A DNA stretch of 9,321 nucleotides from JABFXC01 sp045804265. Its GTDB lineage: Bacteria > Gemmatimonadota > Gemmatimonadetes > Gemmatimonadales > Gemmatimonadaceae. Position 1 is the stretch's first letter, and every line of letters starts with the position of its first letter. The stretch spans positions 1-9,321 of the forward strand of contig JBJMNK010000138.1 of assembly GCA_045804265.1 (NCBI GenBank), in the 5' to 3' direction. Below are positions 1 through 6,517 of the stretch, in pieces. Made by a program: the position numbers and the translations under genes. The notes under the pieces are model-generated. The model did not search any database. It saw only the letters and a program-made list of their open reading frames with translations, and was not told the DNA's origin.

Positions 1-136
1 CGCGTTTTCGTAGGGTCCCCCCGCGTCTTCGCACTCCCTATCCCGAAAACGCACGAAGCGCCCGGCCATGGCCGGGCGCTTCGTGCGTTTTCGGGATAGG
101 GAGTGCGAAGACGCGGGGGGACCCTACGAAAACGCG
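1..136. repeat. Perfect 136-bp palindrome (68-bp arms, no spacer)
   Basis: Every base i from 1 to 68 pairs with base 137-i; the centre is GGCCATGGCC at 64-73, between bases 68 and 69. I checked the whole arm and found no mismatch. Pairing stops at 136 only because the window begins at 1, so the repeat may be longer. Each arm also holds partly self-complementary ends (CGTTTTCG near 3-10, CGAAAACG near 44-51). It could be a cruciform or MITE-like element, or a fold-back assembly artefact, which the edge position makes a real possibility. No gene lies in it. Confidence 0.9.
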
Positions 137-200
137 GGGCCATGGGCCGGGAGAAAGCCCGGATGGCGACACGGCGCGGTGTTTTCGAAACAGCCGGGGC

Positions 201-220
201 GGGGTCAGAGCCGTTGAAAA
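201..220 (+). repeat. Dispersed repeat GGGGTCAGAGYCGTTGAA, copy A
   Basis: GGGGTCAGAGCCGTTGAAAA, matching copies at 240, 7962 and 9300. The core is GGGGTCAGAG, then C or T, then CGTTGAA. All four copies are intergenic and in the same orientation. GGGGTCAGA-type ends are reminiscent of repeats linked to RAYT/IS200-like transposases, but no transposase is in the window, so that link is inference. Confidence 0.75.
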
Positions 221-239
221 GCGAAGAAAGTCATTTCAA

Positions 240-270
240 GGGGTCAGAGCCGTTGAACGGCGGTGATGCC
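240..270 (+). repeat. Dispersed repeat, copy B
   Basis: Second copy, 20 bases after copy A. The core at 240-256 is the same as copy A, and its tail (GGTGATGCC, ending at 270) resembles the tail of the copy at 7962 (GATGATGCC), so the repeat unit extends to about 30 bases. Two copies side by side suggest a tandem insertion or duplication. Confidence 0.75.
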
Positions 271-360
271 GGCGCGCAGATGATGTCGCACCAGGCGCGC
301 CCCGCCGTTACCCCACCCCGCCCCGCCGCCTAACGCTGTCGCAGTGCCGCCGTGGCCGTT

Positions 361-430
361 CAGTTTCGTCACGCACTACCCGCAGTTTCGAAACACCGCC
401 TCCCGCTGTTTCGAAACCCGCGCCCTGTCC
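361..430. repeat. Three degenerate 22-23-bp direct repeats carrying GTTTCG(AAAC)
   Basis: Units begin at 361, 383 and 406 with CAGTTTCG, CAGTTTCG and CTGTTTCG, each followed by a C-rich tail. Two of them contain the perfect palindrome GTTTCGAAAC (385-394 and 408-417). A related GTTTTCGAAAC is at 181-191 and a half copy, GTTTCG, at 462-467. The roughly two-helical-turn spacing would suit a series of protein-binding sites on one face of the DNA, but no binding protein can be named. Confidence 0.5.
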
Positions 431-522
431 CTATCCGGTTTTCCCCATCCCCGGCCCCGCTGTTTCGTTGGGCCCGCTCTCCTGCAGCTTCGGCTGCCGT
501 GCATCCTCCGCCGACCGCCCCC

Positions 523-551
523 TTGAATCGCCCGCCCGGACCGCCTAGATT
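523..551 (+). promoter_or_regulatory. Putative sigma-70-type promoter of the efflux operon
   Basis: A -35 element TTGAAT (523-528) and a -10 element TAGATT (546-551) are separated by 17 bases. The start would fall near 557-559, inside the palindromic operator, about 110 bases before the tetR ATG. This is the only such match upstream of tetR that I noticed. Confidence 0.55.
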
Positions 552-553
552 AG

Positions 554-571
554 TGACTGACCAGTCAGTAA
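554..571. promoter_or_regulatory. Putative TetR-family operator
   Basis: Inverted repeat ACTGAC (556-561), CA, GTCAGT (564-569), with one more matching pair (T554 and A571). The site lies directly behind the -10 element and overlaps the expected transcription start, the classic position for repression. TetR-family repressors usually bind such short palindromes next to their own gene, so the product of the gene at 666 is the likely ligand-controlled repressor of the whole operon. Confidence 0.65.
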
Positions 572-665
572 TTCGTGGCCGTGGCCGCGGCGGACCGTTC
601 CCGCCGCGACCGCGAGCCACCGGGATGCAGGGAACATCGCTGCGCCCGTCCGCGCTCGTAGCACG

Positions 666-1451
666 ATGACCGACCGTTCAGCAAAGCCGACCGCCAAGCG
701 CACGCGCAACAGTTCGCCGACCGTGAAGAAGAGCTCACGCTCCTCGACGCGCGCGGGCGCGCCAGCAACCGCGAGAGTTGCGCCGACGGTCACGGCGCGT
801 CGCCGGCGTCCCGACGAGCGACCGAGCCAGATCCTCGAGGCCGCGCTCGACGTCTTCGGCGAGAAGGGACTCGCCGCTGCCCGGCTCGACGACATCGCCC
901 GGCGCGCCGGTCTCGCCAAGGGAACGATCTACCTCTACTTCCCGAACAAGGACGAGCTCTTTCGCGCCGTCATCCGCTCGACGCTCGTCGCCGAGATCGA
1001 GCGCGCCGAGTCGTCGCTCACCAGCGGCACGCCGCAGGAGCAGCTCGACGAGTTCATGCACGGCTACTGGGCGTTCATGTGCTCGCCGACTTTCGAGCGC
1101 GTCCACCGGCTCGTCACCAGCGAGATTCCGAAGTTCCCCGACCTCGCGCGCTTCTATGGCACCGAGGTCATCGCGCGCGGCCATCGCCTGGTGAGTGGCA
1201 TCGTCCGTGACGGCATCGCCGCCGGTGCCTACCGCGAGTGCGACCCCACGGCCACAGCGCGGATGATCATGGGGATGTTCTTCATTCACGGGCTCTGGCG
1301 GACGAAGCGCCTCTACATGCCGCATCTCGCCGTCGTCTCGGATCGGCTAATGTTCGAACAGCTCTCCGACTTTCTCCGCGCCGCGCTTCGTCCCGACAAC
1401 GGGCGCTCGCATCACTCGCCGGCGCCCGTGGCGCCGCGTTCGCATTCATGA
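666..1451 (+). CDS. TetR/AcrR-family transcriptional repressor of the efflux operon
   Basis: A 261-residue DNA-binding repressor, first gene of a tetR-tolC-emrA-emrB-type operon. The TetR N-terminal helix-turn-helix covers about residues 52-100: a helix with ILEAALDVFGEKG (56-68), the recognition region IARRAGLAKGTIYLYF (77-92) and the usual NKDELF after it. The C-terminal part is helical and would bind the inducer, probably a pump substrate. Residues 1-48 form an unusual Lys/Arg/Ser/Thr/Ala/Pro-rich tail ending in four arginines (45-48). I see no good ribosome-binding site before ATG 666, and GTG 723 (residue 20) is an alternative start, which would still leave most of the tail. The stop overlaps the start of the next gene (ATGA at 1448-1451), so translation is probably coupled. 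The family is clear; the ligand is unknown. Confidence 0.92.
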   Translation: MTDRSAKPTAKRTRNSSPTVKKSSRSSTRAGAPATARVAPTVTARRRRPDERPSQILEAALDVFGEKGLAAARLDDIARRAGLAKGTIYLYFPNKDELFRAVIRSTLVAEIERAESSLTSGTPQEQLDEFMHGYWAFMCSPTFERVHRLVTSEIPKFPDLARFYGTEVIARGHRLVSGIVRDGIAAGAYRECDPTATARMIMGMFFIHGLWRTKRLYMPHLAVVSDRLMFEQLSDFLRAALRPDNGRSHHSPAPVAPRSHS

Positions 1452-2947
1452 CTACCGCATTGAAACAGCACGCACTCTCCACCGCTCCGCGCTTCGACAT
1501 TACGCGCTGGGGCGCTTCCCACTCCGGCGCTTCCCACTCCGGCGATCGACGCCAGTTCCCTCGCTCGACGCTTCTCGCCTGCCTGACGGCGTCCCTCGCG
1601 GCAGTCGCGACATTTGCCGCACCGCTCGCGCTCCGCGCCCAGGACAGCACCACCGCCCTGCCGGCTGCCGGACAGACGCTCATGCTCACGCTCGGCGACG
1701 CGGTCAAGCTCGCGGCGCGGCAGTCACCAACCGCTGAAACGGGACGCCTGCGCGCAGCGCAAGCGCGCGCCCGCGTCACCGAGAGCCGCGCCGACCTGCT
1801 GCCTAACGCGTCGGCCAGCGCTCTGCGCTCGGGCCGCACCTTCAACACCGTCACCTTCGGCATCGAGCTTCCGACGGCGCCGGGTCAGCCGCCGCTGTTC
1901 AATCCCAACGGCCAGGTCGCCGGACCGGTCGTCACCACCGACCTGCGGGCACGGGCTTCGATGAACGTCGTCGACCTCGCCGCGCTGGCGCGGGTGCGGG
2001 CGGCGCAGGCCGCAGTACGGGCCAGCGACGCCGACGCCGCGAGCGCGTCGGAGACCGCCGCCGCGCAGACCGCGGCCGCGTACCTCCGCGTCCTCCGCGC
2101 CGATGCCGAGCTGGTCGCCCGCGCGCAGGACTCGACGCTCGCGGCCGAACTGCTCGGCATCGCCCGCTCGACGCTGCAGGCGGGGACCGGAACTGGGCTC
2201 GACGTCACGCGCGCCGAGGCGCAGGCTGCCGGGGTGCGGGCACAGCTGATCGCTGCCCGCTCGGAGCGGTCGCGGGCCCGGCTCGAGCTGCTGCGGACGA
2301 TGGGTGTCTCGCTCGACGTCAACCTCGTCCTCGCCGACTCGCTCGACAAGCTGGCGATGACCGACTCGCTGCCTAACGCCGAGGAGGCGACGACGCGGGC
2401 GCTGGCCAACCGTCCGGATCTCCGCGCGGCGAACGAGCGGTACGCCGCGGCACAGCGGCAGATTCGCGCGATCCAGGCCGAGCGGCTGCCGAGCTTCGGC
2501 CTGTTCGGCGACAAGGGCGCGATCGGCAAGAACTCGCAGCACCTGCTCAACACGTATGACTGGGGGCTGCAGCTGTCGCTGCCGCTGTTCGACGGCCTGC
2601 GCCGCGAAGGGCGGATCGAGGAGCAGCGCGCGGTCACGAGCGAGGCCGACGTCCGGCGGCGCGACCTGCGCGAGCAGGCCGGCGTCGACGTGCGGGCAGC
2701 GCTGCTCGACCTCGGCGCCGCGCGCGAGCAGGTGGACGCGGCGCGCGAGCGGCTGCGCCTGGCCGAGCAGGAAGTGTCACAGGCGCGCGAGCGCTTCTCG
2801 GCCGGCGTCGGCGGCAACGCCGACGTCGTCACCGCGTCGTTAGGCCTCACGGCGGCGCGCAACCAGCTCCTCGACGCGCTGACGCTGTTCCAGTCGGCGC
2901 GCGTCTCGCTCGCCCGCGCCGAGGGTGGCGCGACGAGCATCCGATAG
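1448..2947 (+). CDS. TolC-family outer-membrane efflux channel protein
   Basis: A 499-residue outer-membrane factor that would trimerise into the exit duct of the pump encoded downstream. ATG 1448 overlaps the tetR stop; the frame stays open further upstream but that part only shadows tetR. A hydrophobic signal segment spans about residues 40-62, with likely cleavage after Leu-Arg-Ala (62-64) before Gln-Asp. It is preceded by an unusually long 39-residue N-terminal stretch. The mature part has the two OEP halves: long Ala/Arg/Glu-rich helices, and strand segments such as GLQLSLPLFDG (about residues 376-386) before REGRIEEQRA, a typical second-half signature. Mature N-terminal helix: LTLGDAVKLAARQSP. 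A 15-bp tandem duplication (1511-1540) repeats the residues GASHS before the signal. A signal start further inside cannot be ruled out. The 57-base gap to the next gene keeps it in the operon. Confidence 0.9.
   Translation: MTTALKQHALSTAPRFDITRWGASHSGASHSGDRRQFPRSTLLACLTASLAAVATFAAPLALRAQDSTTALPAAGQTLMLTLGDAVKLAARQSPTAETGRLRAAQARARVTESRADLLPNASASALRSGRTFNTVTFGIELPTAPGQPPLFNPNGQVAGPVVTTDLRARASMNVVDLAALARVRAAQAAVRASDADAASASETAAAQTAAAYLRVLRADAELVARAQDSTLAAELLGIARSTLQAGTGTGLDVTRAEAQAAGVRAQLIAARSERSRARLELLRTMGVSLDVNLVLADSLDKLAMTDSLPNAEEATTRALANRPDLRAANERYAAAQRQIRAIQAERLPSFGLFGDKGAIGKNSQHLLNTYDWGLQLSLPLFDGLRREGRIEEQRAVTSEADVRRRDLREQAGVDVRAALLDLGAAREQVDAARERLRLAEQEVSQARERFSAGVGGNADVVTASLGLTAARNQLLDALTLFQSARVSLARAEGGATSIR
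1511..1540 (+). repeat. 15-bp perfect tandem duplication inside the tolC-like gene
   Basis: GGCGCTTCCCACTCC occurs twice back to back (1511-1525 and 1526-1540), followed by GGCG. It adds five residues in frame (GASHS twice) in the N-terminal stretch before the signal segment, so it probably has little effect on the mature channel. Confidence 0.9.
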
Positions 2948-3004
2948 CATCATCCGGTTCATCCCGCTCTTCTTCATCTTCCGACTCCGTCTCTGATCGC
3001 CGTT

Positions 3005-4048
3005 ATGGCAAACCGCAAGCGCATCATCCCGATCATCGCCATCCTCGTCCTCGCCGGGCTGTTCTGGTTCGGCAAGCAGTGGTGGTACGGCCGTGCCCAC
3101 GAGTCCACCGACAACGCGCAGGTGGACGGCCACCTCGTGCCGGTGCTGGCGAAAGTCGGCGGCTACGTCCAGGCCGTCAGCGTCCAGGAGAACGACAGCG
3201 TGAAGGAGGGCCAGGTCCTCGTCCGCATCGACAGCTCCGAATACGCGGTGCGCCTGCAGCAGGCGAACGCGGACCTCGCCGCGGCGCGCGCCGCGGCGGG
3301 ATCGAGCGGCGGCGGTGGCGGCGGACAGGCGCAGGCTCAGGTCGCGGCCGCGGCGGGCCAACAGGGGGCGCTCCAGTCGCAGATCGTCGCGGCGCGGGCG
3401 GCGCGCGACAAGGCGGTGGCCGACCTCGGTCGCATGCGTGAGCTCGCGGCGAAGCAGATCGTGTCATCACAGCAGCTCGACGCGGCGGTCGCCGCGGCCG
3501 ATGCCGCAAATGCGAACCTGCAGGGGCTCGAGCGTTCGGCGGGCGCGGCGGGCGCGACGGTGGCGAGCGCGGAAGCGGGAGTAAAGCTGGCGCAGGCGCG
3601 GCTCGCCGGCGCCGAGGCCGCAGTGTCGAACGCAAAGCTGCAGCTCGAGTACACGCGCGTGATGGCGCCCGCGTCGGGGACGGTGTCGAAGAAGCAGGTC
3701 GAGGTCGGGCAGCTGGTGCAGGCCGGGCAGCCGCTGATGACGATCGTGAGCGACACGGGGACGTACATCACGGCGAACTTCAAGGAGACGCAGCTCGCGG
3801 ACATCCGCGTCGGCGAGCCGGTGGACATCGACGTCGATGCCTACGGGTGCACGGCGAAAGGGAAGGTCGAGAGCGTGAGCGCGGCGACTGGTGCCAAGTT
3901 CGCGCTGCTGCCGCCGGACAACGCGACCGGCAACTTTACCAAGGTCGTGCAGCGGATCCCGGTGCGGATCGCGGTCGTGAAGCCCTGCTCGGCGACGCAG
4001 CCGCTGCGCCCCGGGATGTCGGTGAACGTGCACGTCGCGACGAAGTAA
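3005..4048 (+). CDS. HlyD/EmrA-family periplasmic adaptor (membrane fusion protein)
   Basis: A 347-residue adaptor linking the inner-membrane MFS pump to the TolC-like channel. A single N-terminal anchor lies at about residues 7-23 (IIPIIAILVLAGLFWFG). It is followed by the first lipoyl half, with STDNAQVDGHLVPV (34-47) and VGGYVQAVSVQENDSVKEGQ (51-70). A long Ala/Gln-rich coiled-coil hairpin covers about 80-215, interrupted near 100-107 by a Gly-rich stretch. The second lipoyl half starts around YTRVMAPASGTVSKK (216-230), and the beta-barrel part carries the EmrA-type signature ALLPPDNATGNFTKVVQR (300-317). The length is slightly below the usual 380-400 residues. Two cysteines (282 and 328) sit in the periplasmic part and might form a disulfide. 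No strong ribosome-binding site is seen. The next gene starts seven bases after the stop, so the two are surely co-transcribed. Confidence 0.93.
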   Translation: MANRKRIIPIIAILVLAGLFWFGKQWWYGRAHESTDNAQVDGHLVPVLAKVGGYVQAVSVQENDSVKEGQVLVRIDSSEYAVRLQQANADLAAARAAAGSSGGGGGGQAQAQVAAAAGQQGALQSQIVAARAARDKAVADLGRMRELAAKQIVSSQQLDAAVAAADAANANLQGLERSAGAAGATVASAEAGVKLAQARLAGAEAAVSNAKLQLEYTRVMAPASGTVSKKQVEVGQLVQAGQPLMTIVSDTGTYITANFKETQLADIRVGEPVDIDVDAYGCTAKGKVESVSAATGAKFALLPPDNATGNFTKVVQRIPVRIAVVKPCSATQPLRPGMSVNVHVATK

Positions 4049-4054
4049 CAGCGC

Positions 4055-5646
4055 ATGGCGACCGCGGCCGCACCGACAGGCTACGCCGCGCCGCTGCAGG
4101 CGAGTACCGACCGGTATCGCTACAAGTACCTGATCGCGATCTCGGTCACGCTCGCGGCGGTGCTCGAGCTGATCGACACCTCGATCGTCAACGTCGCGAT
4201 TCCCCACATGATGGGGAATCTCGGCGCGACGCTGGACGAGATCGCGTGGGTCTCGACCGGCTACATCATCGCGAACGTGATCGTGATCCCGATGTCGGCG
4301 TGGCTGTCGGCGCTGTTCGGCCGCAAGCGCTACCTGACGGGATCGATCATGCTGTTCGTCATCTCGTCGTTCTTCTGCGGCGCGGCCGGATCGTTAGGCG
4401 CGCTGATCTTCTGGCGCGTGGTCCAGGGGATCGGCGGCGGCGCGCTGCTGTCGACGGCGCAGTCGACGCTGTACGAATCGTTCCCGCCCGTGGAAGCGGG
4501 ATGGGGATGGCGATCTTCGGGATGGGGGTGATGGTCGGCCCGACCATCGGCCCGACGTTAGGCGGCTGGATCACGGACAACTACAGCTGGCCGTGGATCT
4601 TCTACATCAACGTCCCGCTGGGGATCATCGCGGCGGTGATGACGTGGATCTACGTTCCCGACGCCGAGCACCAGGAGCGGCGGACGAGCATCGACTTCGC
4701 GGGGATCCTGCTCCTGACGTTAGGCGTCGGCTCGCTGCAGTGGATGCTCGAGCGCGGGGAGCGGTACGACTGGTTCGAGTCGCGGTTCGTGACGACGCTG
4801 GCGGTCGTCGCCTTCTGCTCGCTCGCCGGGCTGGTCTGGCGCGAGCTGACGGCGAAGGAGCCGGTGATCGACTTCCGCGTGCTCAAGTCGCGGCAGCTGA
4901 CCGCCGGCGTCGCCTTCGCGACGCTGCTCGGCTTCGCGCTGTTCGGATCGGTGTTCATCCTGCCGGTGTTCCTGCAGCAGCTGCACGGCTTCACCGCCTG
5001 GCAAACGGGCAAGGTGATCCTCCCCGGCGCGCTGGCGTCGGCGTTCACGATGGCGATCGTCGGTCGCAACGCGCGGCGGCTCGACGCCCGCTATACGGTG
5101 GTCGCCGGGGCACTGCTCTTCTTCCTGGCGATGTACAAGCTGTCGCTGATGACCTACGATTCCGGGACCGACGAGCTGTGGTGGCCGCTGATCTTCCGCG
5201 GCGTCGGCCTCGGGCTGATCTTCGTGCCGCTGACGAACGCGGCGATGGCCGACCTCGACGTGGCGCAGCTGCACCAGGGGACGGGGCTCTTCAACCTGAC
5301 GCGGCAGCTCGGCGGATCGTTAGGCATCGCGCTGATGGCGACGATGCTGGCGCGATTCATCAAGACGAACAAGGCGCTGCTGACCGAGCACGTCGTCTCG
5401 ACCGACCCGGCAGTGCTGGCCCGGATGGACCTGATGACGCGGAGCCTCGCTGCGCGCGGCGCCGACCTGGCGACGGCGAAGATGCAGGCGATGAAGGTGA
5501 TCGACATGCAGATCTCCGGGCAGGCGAGCGTGCTCGCCTTCTCGCGGATCTACATCCTGAGCGGGCTGGCGCTGGTCTGCGCGCTTCCGCTGCTGCTGCT
5601 GTTCCGGACGGGGCGGGCGCGGGGGTCGATGGGGCCGGTACATTGA
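4055..5646 (+). pseudogene. EmrB/QacA-type DHA2 MFS efflux transporter, frameshifted at about 4498
   Basis: The proton-driven inner-membrane pump of the operon, normally with 14 membrane helices. The 5' part (4055-4531) gives 158 residues with a helix-1 motif LELIDTSIVNVAIP (37-50), motif A GRKR (89-92) and motif B RVVQGIGGGALL (121-132), then runs into a false tail and a stop. The 3' part continues in another frame from GMGMAIFGMG (ATG 4501) through motif C (GPTIGPTLGGW) to the stop at 5644-5646. One extra G in the GGG run at 4498-4500 would restore a 530-residue protein reading ESFPPVEAGMGMAIF, a normal size and sequence for the family. Everything else is intact, so this is either a homopolymer sequencing error, a recent mutation, or a split or recoded gene (ATG 4501 or 4507 follows a GGAAG at 4492-4496). 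It sits seven bases after the adaptor gene. Confidence 0.88.
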
Positions 5647-5673
5647 ACTGCAGCCGTCAGCAACGAAGCCATG

Positions 5674-5729
5674 AGCCGTTAGCCGTTAGCCGTTAGCCGT
5701 TAGCCGTTAGCCGTTAGCCGTTAGCCGTT
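5674..5729 (+). repeat. Tandem heptamer array (AGCCGTT) x 8
   Basis: Eight perfect copies of AGCCGTT, followed by a partial AGC, begin 27 bases after the MFS stop codon. The array is noncoding. Arrays like this change copy number by replication slippage. The joint of adjacent units reads CGTTAGCC, one base from the dispersed octamer CGTTAGGC, and GAGCCGTT at the array start also occurs in copies A and B of the dispersed repeat. Confidence 0.95.
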
Positions 5730-5779
5730 AGCTGAACGCGATGAGGGACGGGACATGGCTGTAAGCGGCAAGCGGTAAG

Positions 5780-5811
5780 TTGACAGCTGCGGCGTGGGGT
5801 CGACGTATCGG
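5780..5811 (+). promoter_or_regulatory. Possible promoter of the HD hydrolase gene
   Basis: A perfect -35 hexamer TTGACA lies at 5780-5785, but the downstream sequence has only a poor -10 (around GTATCG, 5805-5810), at less than ideal spacing. It would place a start about 35-45 bases before ATG 5854. Confidence 0.25.
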
Positions 5812-5853
5812 GTGCGGCGGAAGCGGGACCAGTCAGACATTCCATTCGAATAC

Positions 5854-6453
5854 ATGATGAGCGAGAATCTTCCGTCGCGCGCGGATGCGCTGGCGCTGGT
5901 GCACGAGTACACGGCGAGCGATTCGCTGCGGAAGCACATGCTGTCGGTCGAGGCGGCGATGCGCGCGTACGCGACGAAGTTCGGCGAGGATCCGGAACGG
6001 TGGGGGCTCACCGGGCTGGTGCACGACTTCGACTACGAGAAGTACCCTAACGCTTCGCACTCGGCGACCGAGGAGCACCCGGCCGGCGGCGTCCGGATCC
6101 TCCGCGAGAAGGGATTTCCGGAGGACGTGCTGCAGGCGATCCTCGGGCACGCGACTTACTGCAACGTCCCGCGCGAGACGCGGATGGCGAAGGCGCTGTT
6201 CGCGGTCGACGAGCTGACGGGGCTGATCACGGCGAGCGCGCTGGTGAAGCCGAGCAGGAGCATCCACGACGTCGAAGCGGCGTCGGTGCGAAAGAAGATG
6301 AAGGACAAGGCGTTCGCGCGCGGGGTCAATCGCGACGACGTGATCAACGGCGCGTCGGAGCTCGGCGTCCCGCTCGATGAACACATCGCGTTCGTCATCG
6401 AGGCTATGCGCGGGGTGGCGCCGGCGATCGGGTTGGCGGGGGTCGCTGCCTGA
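5854..6453 (+). CDS. HD-superfamily metal-dependent hydrolase (COG2316-like)
   Basis: A soluble, cytoplasmic protein of 199 residues with an HD phosphohydrolase fold. Probable metal ligands are His28, the His57-Asp58 pair in LVHDFDYEKYP (55-65), and Asp119 in ALFAVDELTGL (114-124); His75 and His99 (ILGHATYCN) are further candidates. The overall pattern, including HPAGG and NVPRETRMAKALF, matches the small stand-alone HD proteins I know as COG2316. Their substrate is not established, so none is assigned. The frame is open from GTG 5794, but homology begins near MSENLPSRADALALVHEYT, so ATG 5854 or 5857 is preferred despite no clear ribosome-binding site. It stands alone, 207 bases after the pump operon, and is probably a separate unit. 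Tyr-Pro-Asn at 6043-6051 contains a near-match of the window's octamer. Confidence 0.85.
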   Translation: MMSENLPSRADALALVHEYTASDSLRKHMLSVEAAMRAYATKFGEDPERWGLTGLVHDFDYEKYPNASHSATEEHPAGGVRILREKGFPEDVLQAILGHATYCNVPRETRMAKALFAVDELTGLITASALVKPSRSIHDVEAASVRKKMKDKAFARGVNRDDVINGASELGVPLDEHIAFVIEAMRGVAPAIGLAGVAA

Positions 6454-6486
6454 CGATCGAGGGCAGCGTTAGCGGGGGCCAACGCT
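6444..6486 (+). terminator. Two overlapping, mutually exclusive hairpins after the HD gene
   Basis: Stem 1 pairs CGCTGCC (6444-6450) with GGCAGCG (6462-6468) around an 11-base loop containing the stop codon. Stem 2 pairs AGCGTT (6465-6470) with AACGCT (6481-6486). They share 6465-6468, so only one can form. There is no T-run, so this is at best a weak or factor-assisted terminator; in GC-rich DNA such stems also arise by chance. Confidence 0.3.
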
Positions 6487-6489
6487 CGC

Positions 6490-6517
6490 TCAACGCGGCC
6501 GAGGCGGGGTGCGTATA
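6490..6517 (+). promoter_or_regulatory. Possible ECF-type promoter before the sigma gene
   Basis: TCAACG (6490-6495) and CGTATA (6512-6517) are 16 bases apart, reminiscent of ECF-type AAC and CGT elements. If used, transcription would start near 6523 and translation at GTG 6541, which has GAGG (6529-6532) eight bases upstream. This would fit autoregulation by the ECF sigma factor, but the match is weak. Confidence 0.25.

Larger units (their letters stand above)
1..541. other. Gene-free, repeat-rich upstream region
   Basis: I see no credible coding sequence here. The open frames present are short, have biased composition (Arg/Pro/Ala-rich), look like no known protein and run across repeats. 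The region holds the edge palindrome (1-136), two dispersed repeats (201-220 and 240-258), GTTTCG-based direct repeats (361-430) and a single CGTTAGGC-type octamer (328-335, reverse orientation). The last stretch leads into the tetR promoter. Confidence 0.7.

Noticed and set aside
361..430. CRISPR array
   Set aside because: The GTTTCG repeats are only three, degenerate and have no unique spacers or cas genes; the other repeats are also not CRISPR-like.
103..526. Short open frames of 60-105 residues in the left part
   Set aside because: Composition is low-complexity Arg/Pro/Ala-rich, they overlap the palindrome and repeats, and have no recognisable domain or ribosome-binding site.
1238..1447. 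N-terminal extension of the TolC-like gene starting at 1238
   Set aside because: It lies wholly inside the tetR coding region in another frame; ATG 1448, overlapping the tetR stop, is the natural start and is followed by the signal segment.
1571..1583. Lipobox-like Leu-Leu-Ala-Cys in the TolC-like signal region
   Set aside because: The cysteine lies at the beginning of the hydrophobic core and not after it, so it cannot be a lipoprotein cleavage site; Leu-Arg-Ala before Gln-Asp is a better signal cleavage.
3847..4500. Upstream extension of the second frame of the MFS gene (3847-4500)
   Set aside because: The sequence there is an Arg/Asp/Gly-rich shadow of the adaptor gene and first MFS part; the real protein begins in this frame only at about 4499-4501.
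4593..5696. Long 367-residue open frame overlapping the MFS gene
   Set aside because: It is an Arg/Ala/Asp-rich shadow frame typical of GC-rich DNA, while the overlapping frame has clear transporter motifs.
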